The notes: generated from the sequence alone by a model not told the origin. A stretch of 64,000 nucleotides of DNA from Mobiluncus sp034180645 (GCF_034180645.1 NZ_JAXFNY010000008.1:124001-188000); one strand, 5' to 3'; positions 16,198 through 26,101 are shown, numbered from the stretch's first letter. Program-made: numbers and translations.

Positions 16198-18549
16198 ATG
16201 CATAACATGTTCCTGAAACTATATCGCCGTTTGAATCGACGCCCTCTGCCCACGGTGTTGATTTGGGATTTGGTGATAGTCATCTGTGCAGCCTTTACAT
16301 TGACCGGTTTTGGCTTCGGAAATATGTGGAATCGTGTTGAAAACCGCCTGGTTTCTATCCCCAGTTCGGAATCCTACGTCGCGTCACAAATCCTGAATGA
16401 CAGCCGCAGTTCCAACTATCAGGCTTACCTCATCGTCACCGGGGTGGATATGGATAAACAGCGCGCGGAAGTCAAGAACGTGCTGGACTCCGCGGCGGCG
16501 AGTTTCAGTGAGGTTCCGGGGGTTATTCCGGCGGGGGTGCTGTATCCGTTTGCGAAAGGCGACGATGTTAATAACCCCGATGCAAAAACTTTGATGGACA
16601 AATTTATTGCCGCGGATAAGCAGGGTTTCATGATGGTGGTGCTGCTGGACTTGACCCAGTTTCCCCAACGCGCCGACGACATCCGCGCCATGACTGAGAA
16701 TGCTTTGAGCCAAATTGCCGGCGATATGCGTTCTTTCGCGCCTCACGCCGAGGGCATCGTCACGGATGAAGACCTGAACAATCAAGAAGTTGCCGCGATT
16801 GCACACCATGATTCTCTCAAAGCGAATCTCATTGCCTTGCTGATGATTTTTGTGGTGCTGTTCGGGGCTATGGGACGTCTGCGCCTGGCTTTTCTCGCTT
16901 TCATTCCGACCTTTTGCGGATGGATTGTGACGCGGACCATCGCCACCCTGGCTTCCCTCATCGTCAAGCCCGCTCCCGGTGACTCTGCCCTGGTCACCAT
17001 GCTTTCACTAGGTGTGGTGACCAGTTATACGGTGTTTCTCATCAGCCGCAGCCGCACCCGTCTGGCAGTGGTCAAATACACCGCCGAGATTCCGCGTATT
17101 TCCAAGCCACATGAACGTCGGTTGCGCAAGCGCCGTGACTCTCTCACGCCCTTAGACGAGGTGTTTACCCACTCGGCTCCGGCTATGCTTATTTCCACGG
17201 CGCTAATTGTGCTGGGTCTGATTATGGTAGCTATCTTTCCCGCTAGCAGCCTGCGCTGGGTGGCTCTGGTCAGTATGTTCTCCATCCTGGGATGCTACGC
17301 AATTGGGACTACGTTGATTCCCTCGCTGCTGTACCTCGGCATCAGGTGGCTGGAATACCCGCGTCCGCAATGGCATCGGCGGATTTTTACCACGATTTCC
17401 TCCTGGTTCCGTTCTCTGAACGACCGGCTACGGAAACTTTTCGGCTCACGGAAACCTGCCAAACCAATTTTGACCGGTGTCCTGGTAGTTTTTCTGTTAG
17501 TGATGGCGATTCCCGCCTTCGGAATTACCTGGCACACCTCAGGGCAGACGACTTTTCCTCCAGGAACGAATGCCGCGAAGTTTGAAGCTCTACGCGCAGC
17601 TCACTACGGCACTACCGCAGCCACTCCGGATATCCAGATATTAGGGAAAACCACCGCCGCAAATATGCAAAGCTGGTCTGTTGCGGTGGGCAAGATTCCC
17701 GGTGTCGATGCGATGACTGCCGGAAACACTGAAATTGCTGGGGACTATAGCGTTTTGGACGTAGATTTGAAGCCGGGCGTCACCAATCGTCAAGCCGGTG
17801 AAATCGTGAAAACTATTCGCAGCTTACCTTCGGATTTCCCCAAGTGGACCACCGGCCAGGCTGCTAACCAGGTTGACTTTGCCTACCAACTCACTAAGTT
17901 TGTTCCCCCGCTGGCCGGAATCATGGTGCTGGCGACTTTTCTGGTCATTTTGCGCGCCACCAGGCGTGCTTCGGCAGCGGTGTGGGCGACTTTATTGAAC
18001 TCCCTGAACCTATTGGTGGCTTTGGGGCTGACGGCGTTGGTGTTCCAAGACGGGTGGGGCGCGTTCTTGCCCAAACTGGCGCGTTCCGGAGGTGTCGACC
18101 CTAACGTGGCAGTGTTGCTGGCGGGTTTCGGTTTCGCGCTATCCCTGGATTACCAGTTCTATGCCATGAATAGAGCGAAACATCATCTGCCGGAGGAACT
18201 GGCGGAACTGGACGACGACCCGCTGCTGAACGAGTTGACCCAAACCCGCGGAGCACTGTGGACACGCTCAGTCATCCACCTGGCGATTTTCCTGGCTTTC
18301 CTGCCAATGAACGCCATGCCCGTGAAACAGTCGGCTTTTGCCCTGGTTATCGTGGTGCTGCTCAACGTGCTGTTCAGCCGCCTGTTTCTCTCTCCCCTCC
18401 TGGAGCCCTACCCAGATCAAAAACCGCAAGACCCCGGTTTGGTGTGGGAAGACGACCTTCCTAATCTGGCCGATTCCGACACGGTGGACGACTCAACCGC
18501 GCTTGCACACAATCAGCACAGTGACACCGCCGAGAGCACCGGCGAGTAA
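16198..18549 (+). CDS. MMPL/RND-superfamily transporter
   Basis: A ~783-residue polytopic membrane protein with the two-repeat RND layout: TM1 (VLIWDLVIVICAAFTLTGFG) and a large extracellular domain, TM2-6 from about residue 210, a second extracellular domain, then TM7-12. FALSLDYQFYAMNRAKH in the second half is typical of MMPL proteins. These export lipids, siderophores or drugs; the substrate here is unknown. The start is uncertain: ATG at 16198, ATG at 16207 or GTG at 16186, none with a strong ribosome site. The C-terminal ~45 residues are acidic and cytosolic. It ends one base before the convergent yciO. Confidence 0.88.
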   Translation: MHNMFLKLYRRLNRRPLPTVLIWDLVIVICAAFTLTGFGFGNMWNRVENRLVSIPSSESYVASQILNDSRSSNYQAYLIVTGVDMDKQRAEVKNVLDSAAASFSEVPGVIPAGVLYPFAKGDDVNNPDAKTLMDKFIAADKQGFMMVVLLDLTQFPQRADDIRAMTENALSQIAGDMRSFAPHAEGIVTDEDLNNQEVAAIAHHDSLKANLIALLMIFVVLFGAMGRLRLAFLAFIPTFCGWIVTRTIATLASLIVKPAPGDSALVTMLSLGVVTSYTVFLISRSRTRLAVVKYTAEIPRISKPHERRLRKRRDSLTPLDEVFTHSAPAMLISTALIVLGLIMVAIFPASSLRWVALVSMFSILGCYAIGTTLIPSLLYLGIRWLEYPRPQWHRRIFTTISSWFRSLNDRLRKLFGSRKPAKPILTGVLVVFLLVMAIPAFGITWHTSGQTTFPPGTNAAKFEALRAAHYGTTAATPDIQILGKTTAANMQSWSVAVGKIPGVDAMTAGNTEIAGDYSVLDVDLKPGVTNRQAGEIVKTIRSLPSDFPKWTTGQAANQVDFAYQLTKFVPPLAGIMVLATFLVILRATRRASAAVWATLLNSLNLLVALGLTALVFQDGWGAFLPKLARSGGVDPNVAVLLAGFGFALSLDYQFYAMNRAKHHLPEELAELDDDPLLNELTQTRGALWTRSVIHLAIFLAFLPMNAMPVKQSAFALVIVVLLNVLFSRLFLSPLLEPYPDQKPQDPGLVWEDDLPNLADSDTVDDSTALAHNQHSDTAESTGE

Positions 18550-18550
18550 C

Positions 18551-19174
18551 CTACTGCAAGAAATCAACCGGACCGGCTCCCTCTCGGGTTACCACCGGGA
18601 CGTCGTCCTCCATGTTGATAACGGTAGTGGCCTGATCCGAACCAATCGGCGCATCGACGATAATATCTAGCAGGTGCCCCAGCTTGGCGATGACCTCGAC
18701 CGGATCGCTCAGTGGTTCCGTATCTCCGGGCAACAGCAGGGTACAGGATAAGATAGCCTCCCCCAAGGCTTCTACCAGAGATAAGGCGACCTTGTGCACG
18801 GGAATCCGCACGCCGACAGTGTGCTTCTTTTTGTTCAGCGTGGCGCGCGGAACTTCCTTGGTACCTTTCAAAATAAACGTGTATGGCCCCGGAGTCAGCG
18901 ATTTAATCAGCCGGTACTGGGAATTCGACACCATCACCAGCTGACCCAGCTGGGCGAAATCGTGGCACACCAGCGTGAAATGGTGCTTGTCATCGAGCTG
19001 GCGGATTTTCCGGATGCGTTCCAGGCCAGCACCGTTGGCCAAAGCACAGCCTAGCGCGTATCCCGAATCAGTGGGATACGCCATTATGCCGCCGTCCTGG
19101 ATAATCTCCACAATCTGGTTCAACGAACGAGTCTGCGGATTTTCCGGGTGCAGTTCAAAAATTTTTGCGCTCAT
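18551..19174 (-). CDS. yciO: YciO-type Sua5/YrdC-family protein
   Basis: A 207-residue protein of the YrdC fold, whose members make threonylcarbamoyl-AMP for tRNA t6A. It matches the YciO branch closely: FELHPENPQTRSLNQIVEII, then MAYPTDSGYALGC, RIRKIRQLDDKHHFTL, TPGPYTFILKGTKEVPR and TTVINMEDDVPVVTREG. The KxR-type residues for RNA and ATP are retained (KIRQL). YciO itself is reported to be a much weaker enzyme than TsaC/Sua5 and may have another role. An AAGGGGG ribosome site precedes the ATG, and a long hairpin lies just upstream of it. Confidence 0.92.
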   Translation of the reverse strand: MSAKIFELHPENPQTRSLNQIVEIIQDGGIMAYPTDSGYALGCALANGAGLERIRKIRQLDDKHHFTLVCHDFAQLGQLVMVSNSQYRLIKSLTPGPYTFILKGTKEVPRATLNKKKHTVGVRIPVHKVALSLVEALGEAILSCTLLLPGDTEPLSDPVEVIAKLGHLLDIIVDAPIGSDQATTVINMEDDVPVVTREGAGPVDFLQ

Positions 19175-19198
19175 AATTACCCCCTTGGTGAAACCCTG

Positions 19199-19233
19199 CC
19201 AACTATCCCATCTATTGTAGAGGGGACAGTTGG
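19199..19233 (-). promoter_or_regulatory. Long hairpin between aspS and yciO
   Basis: An 11-bp stem (CCAACTATCCC / GGGACAGTTGG, one wobble) encloses, after one mismatch, a further 4-bp stem TCTA/TAGA with a 3-base loop. It ends 24 bases before the yciO start, whose ribosome site AAGGGGG is downstream and free. No T-run follows on the minus strand, so it is either a Rho-assisted end for aspS or a leader structure for yciO. Confidence 0.5.
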
Positions 19234-19276
19234 CAGTTGAGAGACAACTCGCGGTGATTTTCCTCAGAAGTAGCTT

Positions 19277-21094
19277 TTACGGCGTTTTTTCGCTGTCCTC
19301 GGCTTCCTCAGCGTCCTCGGCGTATTCGTCATCTTCCGGCACGTAATCCACGCCGGTTTCTTTGCGCTGTTCGTCCGTAATCGGGGCGGGCGCACCGGTG
19401 AGCGGATCTAAGCCGTCGCCAGCCTTCGGGAAGGCGATAACATCGCGAATCGACGGGGAACCCGTCAGCATTCCGGCAATGCGATCCCACCCCAAAGCCA
19501 GACCGCCATGCGGTGGAGCGCCGTACTTGAAAGCGTCGAGCAGGAATCCGAAGCGTGCCTGCGCCTCCTCCTGCGAAAAGCCCATAACCTTGAACACCCG
19601 TTCCTGAACATCGCGGCGATGGATACGGATAGAACCACCGCCAAGTTCCACCCCATTGCACACGATGTCATACGCGTACGCCAAGGCATTGCCGGGGTCG
19701 GTATCGAAGGTATCGAGACATTCCGGTTTCGGCGAAGTAAAAGCGTGGTGTACGGCGGTCCAAGCGGAGTGGCCCAGCGCCACGTCGCCTTCCGCTACTG
19801 CCTCGCCGGAGGGCTTGAACAGCGGCGCGTCGACCACCCAAGTGAAGGCCCACGCCTTTTCATCGATGAGGTCGCAACGCTTCCCAATCTCCAGGCGAGC
19901 TGCACCCAGCAACGTTTGCGAAGCGGTCTTGTCCCCGGCGGCAAAGAAAATGCAGTCCCCCGGCTGGGCTCCGGTGGCAGCAGCCAGACCGGCCTTTTCC
20001 GCGTCAGAAATATTTTTGGCTACCGGGCCGGCAGTTTCGCCCTTTTCATTCAACGTCACGTAGGCCAGACCCTTCGCACCGCGGGCTTTCGCCCATTCCT
20101 GCCACTTGTCAAAAGTACGCCGCGGCTGGGAACCGCCACCGGGCATGACCACTGCCCCCACGTAGGGTGCTTGGAAGATCTTAAACGGGGTGTCTTTAAA
20201 GAATTCGGTCAAATCAACGAGTTCGTAGCCAAAACGCAAATCCGGTTTATCCGAACCGAAACGATCCATGGCTTCCTGGAAAGGCATCCGCGGAATCGGA
20301 GTGGTCAGGTCATAGCCGATAACTTTCCAAATCTCTTTCAGCAGGTGTTCGGTTACCTCGATGACATCGTCTTGGTCGACGAAACTCATTTCCAAATCGA
20401 GCTGCGTAAATTCGGGTTGGCGATCAGCGCGGGAATCTTCGTCACGGTAGCAGCGAGCCAACTGGAAGTAGCGTTCCATACCGCCGACCATCAGCAGCTG
20501 TTTAAACAGCTGGGGCGACTGCGGCAAGGCGTACCACGAACCGGGCCGAATCCGCGCCGGGACTACGAAGTCCCGCGCCCCTTCCGGGGTGGAACGCGTC
20601 AAAGTTGGGGTTTCAATCTCAATAAATTCGTGTTCTTCCATAACCCGCCGGGCAATCTGAGAAATCCGCGAGCGCAGCACCAGATTGTCGTGCAGCTGAC
20701 GGCGGCGCAGATCAACGAAACGGTAACGCAACCGGATATCCTCACCGACATTGGAGTCCTCGGCATGTTCGGAAACTTGGAAAGGCAGCGTCGCGCAGGA
20801 GTTCAAAATTTCGACATCATCGGCCATAACCTCAATATCGCCGGTGACGATTTCGGGGTTTTCGTTGCCTTCGGGGCGTTTGCGCACCTTGCCGGTGACC
20901 TTGAGCACGTATTCGTTACGGACTTCCCGGACCACTTCTTCACTGACGACCAGCTGGACAATTCCGGAGGCATCGCGCAAGTCCATGAAAGCTACCCCGC
21001 CGTGGTCTCGGCGACGATCCACCCAACCGCAGAGGGTGACGGTCTGACCATCGTGTTTCAGGTTCAATTCCGCACATTTGTGAGTTCGCAGCAA
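19277..21094 (-). CDS. aspS: Aspartyl-tRNA synthetase
   Basis: Class IIb synthetase of about 605 residues. The start is placed at a TTG (21094) with AAGGAAGG six bases upstream. This gives LLRTHKCAELNLKHDGQTVT, the normal family N-terminus; the frame upstream is open but implausible. The OB domain shows DRRRDHGGVAFMDLRD; motif 2 is ARCYRDEDSRADRQPEFTQL; motif 3 is GLALGWDRIAGMLTGSPSIR. The bacterial GAD insertion is present in between. The last ~20 residues are an acidic tail. Whether it discriminates Asp from Asn tRNAs cannot be told here. Confidence 0.96.
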   Translation of the reverse strand: MLRTHKCAELNLKHDGQTVTLCGWVDRRRDHGGVAFMDLRDASGIVQLVVSEEVVREVRNEYVLKVTGKVRKRPEGNENPEIVTGDIEVMADDVEILNSCATLPFQVSEHAEDSNVGEDIRLRYRFVDLRRRQLHDNLVLRSRISQIARRVMEEHEFIEIETPTLTRSTPEGARDFVVPARIRPGSWYALPQSPQLFKQLLMVGGMERYFQLARCYRDEDSRADRQPEFTQLDLEMSFVDQDDVIEVTEHLLKEIWKVIGYDLTTPIPRMPFQEAMDRFGSDKPDLRFGYELVDLTEFFKDTPFKIFQAPYVGAVVMPGGGSQPRRTFDKWQEWAKARGAKGLAYVTLNEKGETAGPVAKNISDAEKAGLAAATGAQPGDCIFFAAGDKTASQTLLGAARLEIGKRCDLIDEKAWAFTWVVDAPLFKPSGEAVAEGDVALGHSAWTAVHHAFTSPKPECLDTFDTDPGNALAYAYDIVCNGVELGGGSIRIHRRDVQERVFKVMGFSQEEAQARFGFLLDAFKYGAPPHGGLALGWDRIAGMLTGSPSIRDVIAFPKAGDGLDPLTGAPAPITDEQRKETGVDYVPEDDEYAEDAEEAEDSEKTP

Positions 21095-21235
21095 CTTATG
21101 CCTTCCTTTGAAAATTCGTCTCAAGTCAATCGGGGTGCGACACCCCGTTCCCATAAGTGGGCTCTCTAAAGTTTAACGCCTATCTGAGCTGAGGGGAAAC
21201 CCTGGAAGCTGTTCCTTGAACTGGTGAGACGAAAG

Positions 21236-23095
21236 CTAACGCGATTGGGTGTCTCGCAAACGCATTTCTGAAACCAGTTCGGACAGCTGGGGGTATAAAT
21301 CCAAATTCTGGTTCATTTTGACCAGGAAACCCTGACGAGTCACTTCCTGGATCAGCGAGCGGAATTTGTCGGCACATTCTCTCCCGTAGTTTCGCGCCCC
21401 GCAGTGCAGTATCTTAGTTCCCACCAGGCTCCACACCAGGGTGCCCGCAACTGCGGCAACCAAGACCAGGAGAGGGAACGGCACCGGTCCGACCATCCAC
21501 ACGGCCGCACTGGTGCCAGCCCCGCCTAGGAACGCCACCCCCGCAACGAGACTCCACAGCAGTCCCACCACTAACGCAGCTAGCCAGAACCAATGTCCGA
21601 GTCGCCAAATCCGCCACCAGGTCCGGGCGGGACGAGCCGGGAATTTCCAGGATTCCAAAGCTAGGTTGAGGGCGCTGACCAGGTTTCCGGACAGTTCCAC
21701 GGCCTTGAGCTGGGCAAAGTCCACCCATTTGGACGGGCGGTGCGCACTGGCGGTCGCCGCGTAGGTGCGAGCCGCGCTGGTAATTCCCGCCACGTTGACG
21801 CGGGGGAAGAAACGGTTGAGCGAGTCGGCTTGCGGGGCTACCGAAGGAAGGTCTGGGTCTGGAGTGGAGTCAGCTACGGCTGGGGTCGCGCTCTCGTCGG
21901 CGGTTTGTTCTGGGGAGGGGTCCGCAGAAGGGCCGACGGGTTTGTCCGCTTCAGGTTCGCCGGGCGTGGTCGAATTATCCTGATTGACATGTGCCAACGG
22001 TTTGATTCCCGCCAACCAGTTCAGCACCGGCCACAGCGTCCAAAAGCCTCCCGCCCTCAGGTATTGTTTGGAAAAGTTCGCTTCCACGGCCGACAGACCG
22101 CTGACCTGGGTCACCTGGTCCACCAGTTTTGTTTCGGCTGGGGACGGTGGCGAAGCAACAGACGGAGCCTGAACGGGCTGCGTTGAGAACTGTCCGGTCA
22201 CATCCAGTTCCAAATCTTGGCCTAGCTTCGTGGCGGCATGATGAATCGCGGCTTGTTCGCCTCTCCAACGAGCTTCCGGCGCGTGGGACAACTCGGCTAC
22301 GGTTTCGCGGAATCGTGCCAAACTGGACTCATCGTAAAGCGAAATCTGCAAAATTTCAGGACTGACCCCTATCCGTTCGGCAATGGCGGACAGCTCCTGG
22401 TTCAGGGTTTGTAGCTGAGACTCAGTCAAGCCCTCGGTGTGGGTCAGGACAAAGTACGAGTTCGGGTGACTTGGGAACGCCGAAATTCGGCTGTGGAAAG
22501 CGGCATCGGCATATTTTTGGGAATCCGTAGTCCACAAGATGAGATCCGCTGTTTCTAGGACCTGGGACGCCGCTGAGGTCAGTTCGGGAACCAGCAGTGT
22601 ATCGGGAACTTCGACCACAATCGGGTGACCGCACTGTGTAAGAGCCGACCGTACCTGGTGACCCTCGCCTACCATTCCCAAACTGTCCCGGAGTGGATTG
22701 GAACGGGTGGTACAAAACTCCACGCTGACACTGCGCGGAATTCCGCTCAGTTCTAAAAACGGTGCGGCAGTCACCTCCGCGTCGACATAGGCCACCAGCT
22801 CAGTTGTGGTCGGTCGGTGCATCCCCGTTGGCACCAAGCTGTCGCGACGGGCCAAGGTGTTTACCACCGTGGATTTTCCGGTGCCGCTCGGTCCGGCTAC
22901 CGCTATCACGGTTACTCGGGGGTCTAAGGCATCCCGGCGTTCTAGCTGGTTCTCTAAACGGCGCAAATCTTCGCGAGCCTGAACCAGGAACGTCTCGGAG
23001 CCACGCGTTCCCTGAACGACATCGAGACACTCCGCCGCGCGGTGCAGGGCTGCTTGCATTCGAGTTTTGCGTTGTTCGGGATTATTCCGCGGCAC
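21236..23095 (-). CDS. P-loop GTPase with C-terminal membrane segments (downstream of pair)
   Basis: About 619 residues. Walker A/G1 is GPSGTGKS (around residue 70) in VTVIAVAGPSGTGKSTVVNT, followed by RPTTTELVAYVD (G2-like). The switch II motif is replaced by EVPDTLL, and THTEG takes the place of NKxD, so it is a divergent Era/YfjP- or dynamin-like GTPase. A Pro/Glu/Asp-rich linker and then two or three membrane segments (FWLAALVVGLLWSL, PFPLLVLVAAVAG) follow. The start is set at GTG 23095, which overlaps the upstream stop (TAGTG) and has AGGAG 8 bases before it. It probably acts as a partner of the adjacent GTPase at the membrane. Confidence 0.82.
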   Translation of the reverse strand: MPRNNPEQRKTRMQAALHRAAECLDVVQGTRGSETFLVQAREDLRRLENQLERRDALDPRVTVIAVAGPSGTGKSTVVNTLARRDSLVPTGMHRPTTTELVAYVDAEVTAAPFLELSGIPRSVSVEFCTTRSNPLRDSLGMVGEGHQVRSALTQCGHPIVVEVPDTLLVPELTSAASQVLETADLILWTTDSQKYADAAFHSRISAFPSHPNSYFVLTHTEGLTESQLQTLNQELSAIAERIGVSPEILQISLYDESSLARFRETVAELSHAPEARWRGEQAAIHHAATKLGQDLELDVTGQFSTQPVQAPSVASPPSPAETKLVDQVTQVSGLSAVEANFSKQYLRAGGFWTLWPVLNWLAGIKPLAHVNQDNSTTPGEPEADKPVGPSADPSPEQTADESATPAVADSTPDPDLPSVAPQADSLNRFFPRVNVAGITSAARTYAATASAHRPSKWVDFAQLKAVELSGNLVSALNLALESWKFPARPARTWWRIWRLGHWFWLAALVVGLLWSLVAGVAFLGGAGTSAAVWMVGPVPFPLLVLVAAVAGTLVWSLVGTKILHCGARNYGRECADKFRSLIQEVTRQGFLVKMNQNLDLYPQLSELVSEMRLRDTQSR

Positions 23096-24789
23096 TAGGA
23101 CCACTCCTCTCGCAGGGTACGCAGCGTTTTTCGTCCCGCGGCGATTAGTTCAGAGTTGTCGTAATCAGGAATGCTTTGACGCAAGGTGGCGATGCGCTGG
23201 TTGACCCGAGCGTGCAGCCCGCGGCGAAGCGTGGATCGGCTCCACGACCGCAGTCGCAAACGTGTCGAGATATCAAAAAAAGCTCCCAAAAGCTCGTCAA
23301 TCCTGGTGAACTGGCAAGTTTCGGGCGAGGCCATTCCGGCAAAGAGAACCGACAGGAAAAGCGTCTGGGCATCGTCTGTCGAGAGCTTCTCATCCCGATT
23401 CCAGCCAGCTTGGCGGCAACATTCCGCTGGGGTCAGAGACCACTGCTCTAAGAGTTCGCTACCGTCCAAGGGCTGTGAGGTTTCGTCTACAATCTGACCG
23501 GAGTCGGGCAATACAGAGTCCTGAATAGCGTCAGCAATCATTTGCTCCATCTGAAAGTCGAGGTTCGACACGCTACTCGCCACCGCCCGCTTTACAGCAT
23601 CCAGTGCCGCATCGGGTTGGGGTTGCTGATTGAGCCAGACATTTTTCCATTTCAGCCGCTGGCGTATCCAACTGTTTTCAGCTTGGTACTCCTCGAGTTG
23701 GCAGCGCACGCAGGGCTCCAAAAGGTCGGCAGGCTCACCTTGGAACCACGTGGGCGTGGTAATCTGAGCCTCAACAAAGTCCAACAGTTGCTGTTCCAAC
23801 CGATCCACGGTTTGCTGGGCATCACTGCGCATTTGTCCCTCAGCGGCGGCAGCATCGAACACTTTTTCGCTCAAATCCAGGACTTCATGCAGAGAACCAA
23901 ACAGGGTCTGACGCGCCATGGCAGAATGCATCAAGGCGTCACCAGCCAGGTTATCGAGCCAGTTACGCAGGGAAACTAAATCTTCAGCGGGCAGCTCTCC
24001 GTCAGCAATCTGAGTTTCCATAATGGCAAAAATCGGAACATCTTTGAGGTTGCTAGCAGAGATTTCCGCGCTGAGATCCTGCTTAGCCGCCAGGAGGGAA
24101 CCTTGTGTAACCCTGTTCAGCACCGCCCCGATAGCGACATCACGCCGGGCAGCCTTCCGCAACAGTTCCAGCCCCGGCTCGTCCCGGTAACGGTTGGCGG
24201 TAGTCACAAAAATCCACAAGTCAGCGACTTCCAACAGGTGCTGAGCTAATTCACGGTTCGTGTCCAAATAGGAATCCAAATCGGGACAATCGATGAGGCA
24301 CATTCCCGGAGACATCTTGGGAGTCGAACGCAAGATGAGCTGCGGCGCCGGTGCTGTCGCAGCCTCCTCGCCCGCTGGCACACGTTCCGGTACGGCAGAC
24401 GCGACGGCGGAATCGTCCCAGGCATCATCGTCTAACAGACGTATCTTTTCAAATCCTCCCAAGATGCGGTCTGCCGCCAGCCACAACTCGTCGTCAGGAT
24501 GGTACACGAGTACCGGGGTCATAGTCGTAGGACGCCTCACGGAAGTCGGAACTTGCGCACCGACCAAAGAGTTCAGGAGCGTCGATTTGCCCACCCCGGT
24601 AGAACCGGCCAGTACCGCGACAAGGGGACCGTCCAGGTCAGTACCCCGCGCGCGCAAATGCTCGCGAAGCCGGGAGACTGCCGTGTTTCGCAGCTTTACG
24701 GCAGGAGCCTGCGCCACCGGAAAACCAAAGATTAGGTCCTCCAGCTGCTGCGCTAACTCATCCAAACTCTTCGATGGCGATCTACTCAT
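23095..24789 (-). CDS. P-loop GTPase (upstream of pair)
   Basis: About 564 residues, soluble in appearance. G1 is GSTGVGKS in VLAGSTGVGKSTLLNSLVGA, the G2 threonines are in RRPTTMTPVLVY, G3 is LIDCPDLDS and a G4-like NRVTQ follows. The C-terminal ~250 residues are helical, as in dynamin-like or YfjP-like GTPases. The ATG at 24789 has AGGTGA 9 bases upstream, within the end of hisS, so the genes overlap by 8 bases; a TTG at 24798 is less likely. It is coupled by TAGTG to the second, membrane-anchored GTPase. Tandem pairs of this type occur in actinobacteria, but their role is not established. Confidence 0.83.
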   Translation of the reverse strand: MSRSPSKSLDELAQQLEDLIFGFPVAQAPAVKLRNTAVSRLREHLRARGTDLDGPLVAVLAGSTGVGKSTLLNSLVGAQVPTSVRRPTTMTPVLVYHPDDELWLAADRILGGFEKIRLLDDDAWDDSAVASAVPERVPAGEEAATAPAPQLILRSTPKMSPGMCLIDCPDLDSYLDTNRELAQHLLEVADLWIFVTTANRYRDEPGLELLRKAARRDVAIGAVLNRVTQGSLLAAKQDLSAEISASNLKDVPIFAIMETQIADGELPAEDLVSLRNWLDNLAGDALMHSAMARQTLFGSLHEVLDLSEKVFDAAAAEGQMRSDAQQTVDRLEQQLLDFVEAQITTPTWFQGEPADLLEPCVRCQLEEYQAENSWIRQRLKWKNVWLNQQPQPDAALDAVKRAVASSVSNLDFQMEQMIADAIQDSVLPDSGQIVDETSQPLDGSELLEQWSLTPAECCRQAGWNRDEKLSTDDAQTLFLSVLFAGMASPETCQFTRIDELLGAFFDISTRLRLRSWSRSTLRRGLHARVNQRIATLRQSIPDYDNSELIAAGRKTLRTLREEWS

Positions 24790-26101
24790 AGTTGGCAATC
24801 ACCTGCGGTTTCAAAAGTTCGGGGGCGGGGGTAAACGTGTCGGCTTGAGCACTTTCCTGGGTCTCGCTAATGAGATTCTTTACTTCCCCGGATTCCACAA
24901 ACCACACGTAGGGAATGCCGCGGGTCACCGCGTATTTGATTTGTTTCCCATACTTGGCGGCGGTGGGGCTGACTTCCGTGCTGATGCCGCGAGCCCGCAA
25001 CTGCCAAGCCACCGCCTCGGCTTGTCCCCGTGTATCCTCGCTGTCCACCGCAACCAAAACACAGGTCGGAACCGGACGGGACACTTTAGCCCAATCATTA
25101 GCCAGAATAATCGAGATGAGCCGGGTCAAACCGATAGACATCCCCACCCCGGGAAAGTGACGCTTACCTTGGGAAACCAAGTTATCGTAGCGCCCCCCGG
25201 AACAGATCGAACCATAAGATTCAGCCCCTGTAATAAACGTTTCGTAGACCATGCCGGTGTAGTAATCCAGCCCGCGAGCAATCTTAAAGTCCGCTACCAC
25301 GTTGCCTTTCTCATGATCAGGAACGCTACGCAGCATTCGCGCCACGTCCGACAGACCTTCCTCCAGCAGGTCATCGTGCAGTCCCAAATCGCGCACCTGC
25401 TGGATGACGCGTTCGTCGGCTCCGCTGATGTCTGCCAGACTGACCAGAGTTTGTATCTGAGGCGCATCGAGGCCAAGTTCGCTGAGCATCTGTGTGAAGT
25501 CTTCGGGGCGCACCTTGTCATGTTTATCGATGACTTGCAGAACCTCGTCCACTTGCGTGATACCTAGAGCATTGCAGACTCCCTGCAAAATCTTACGGGA
25601 ATTCACGTGCACCACCGGGGTGGGAATCGGCAGAGATTCCAGCGCTTGAGCCATAATCAGCGGGGCTTCAATCTCAAACTGGGGCGGTAAAGTTTCCGCA
25701 GCAACCATATCGATGTCGGCCTGGACAAACTCGCGGAAACGACCTTCCTGGGGTCGTTCGCCGCGCCACACCTTTTGAATTTGGTAACGCTTAAAGGGGA
25801 AACGCAACAGGTGGGAATTTTCCAGCACGTAACGAGCCAACGGCACGGTCAGGTCAAAGTGAAGCCCGTTCTTGCGATCCTCTTTGCCTTCCTTATCCTG
25901 CAGCCGAGACAGTACGTAGACCTCTTTGGAAGTTTCTCCCTTGCGTTCCAGCTCGCTGAGAGGTTCGATGGCACGCGTCTCCAGGTGGGAAAATCCGTGC
26001 AGTTCAAATACCCTAGTCAGACGGGAAATCAACTCGTCCTCAAGGATTTTTTCCTCCGGGGTGAACTCGGGAAAACCTGAAAGTGATGTCATCATGGGCA
26101 T
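24782..26101 (-). CDS. hisS: Histidyl-tRNA synthetase
   Basis: Class II synthetase of 439 residues. The HisRS signatures are present: HFDLTVPLARYV, motif 2 RPQEGRFREFVQADIDMV, histidine-binding GLDYYTGMVYETFI, SICSGGRYDNL and motif 3 GVGMSIGLTRL, with an anticodon domain at the end. The N-terminus is MPMMTSLSGFPEFTPEEKIL; any of its three Met codons could start. Its 3' end overlaps the GTPase pair, so they are likely co-transcribed. The MBL hydrolase gene lies 19 bases upstream, an order also known in mycobacteria. Confidence 0.96.
   Translation of the reverse strand: MPMMTSLSGFPEFTPEEKILEDELISRLTRVFELHGFSHLETRAIEPLSELERKGETSKEVYVLSRLQDKEGKEDRKNGLHFDLTVPLARYVLENSHLLRFPFKRYQIQKVWRGERPQEGRFREFVQADIDMVAAETLPPQFEIEAPLIMAQALESLPIPTPVVHVNSRKILQGVCNALGITQVDEVLQVIDKHDKVRPEDFTQMLSELGLDAPQIQTLVSLADISGADERVIQQVRDLGLHDDLLEEGLSDVARMLRSVPDHEKGNVVADFKIARGLDYYTGMVYETFITGAESYGSICSGGRYDNLVSQGKRHFPGVGMSIGLTRLISIILANDWAKVSRPVPTCVLVAVDSEDTRGQAEAVAWQLRARGISTEVSPTAAKYGKQIKYAVTRGIPYVWFVESGEVKNLISETQESAQADTFTPAPELLKPQVIANYE

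Noticed and set aside
19508..21169. 553-codon antisense frame over aspS
   Set aside because: Same shadow effect; aspS motifs are intact on the other strand.
24293..25567. 424-codon antisense frame over hisS and a GTPase gene
   Set aside because: It spans two real genes and has no coding character.
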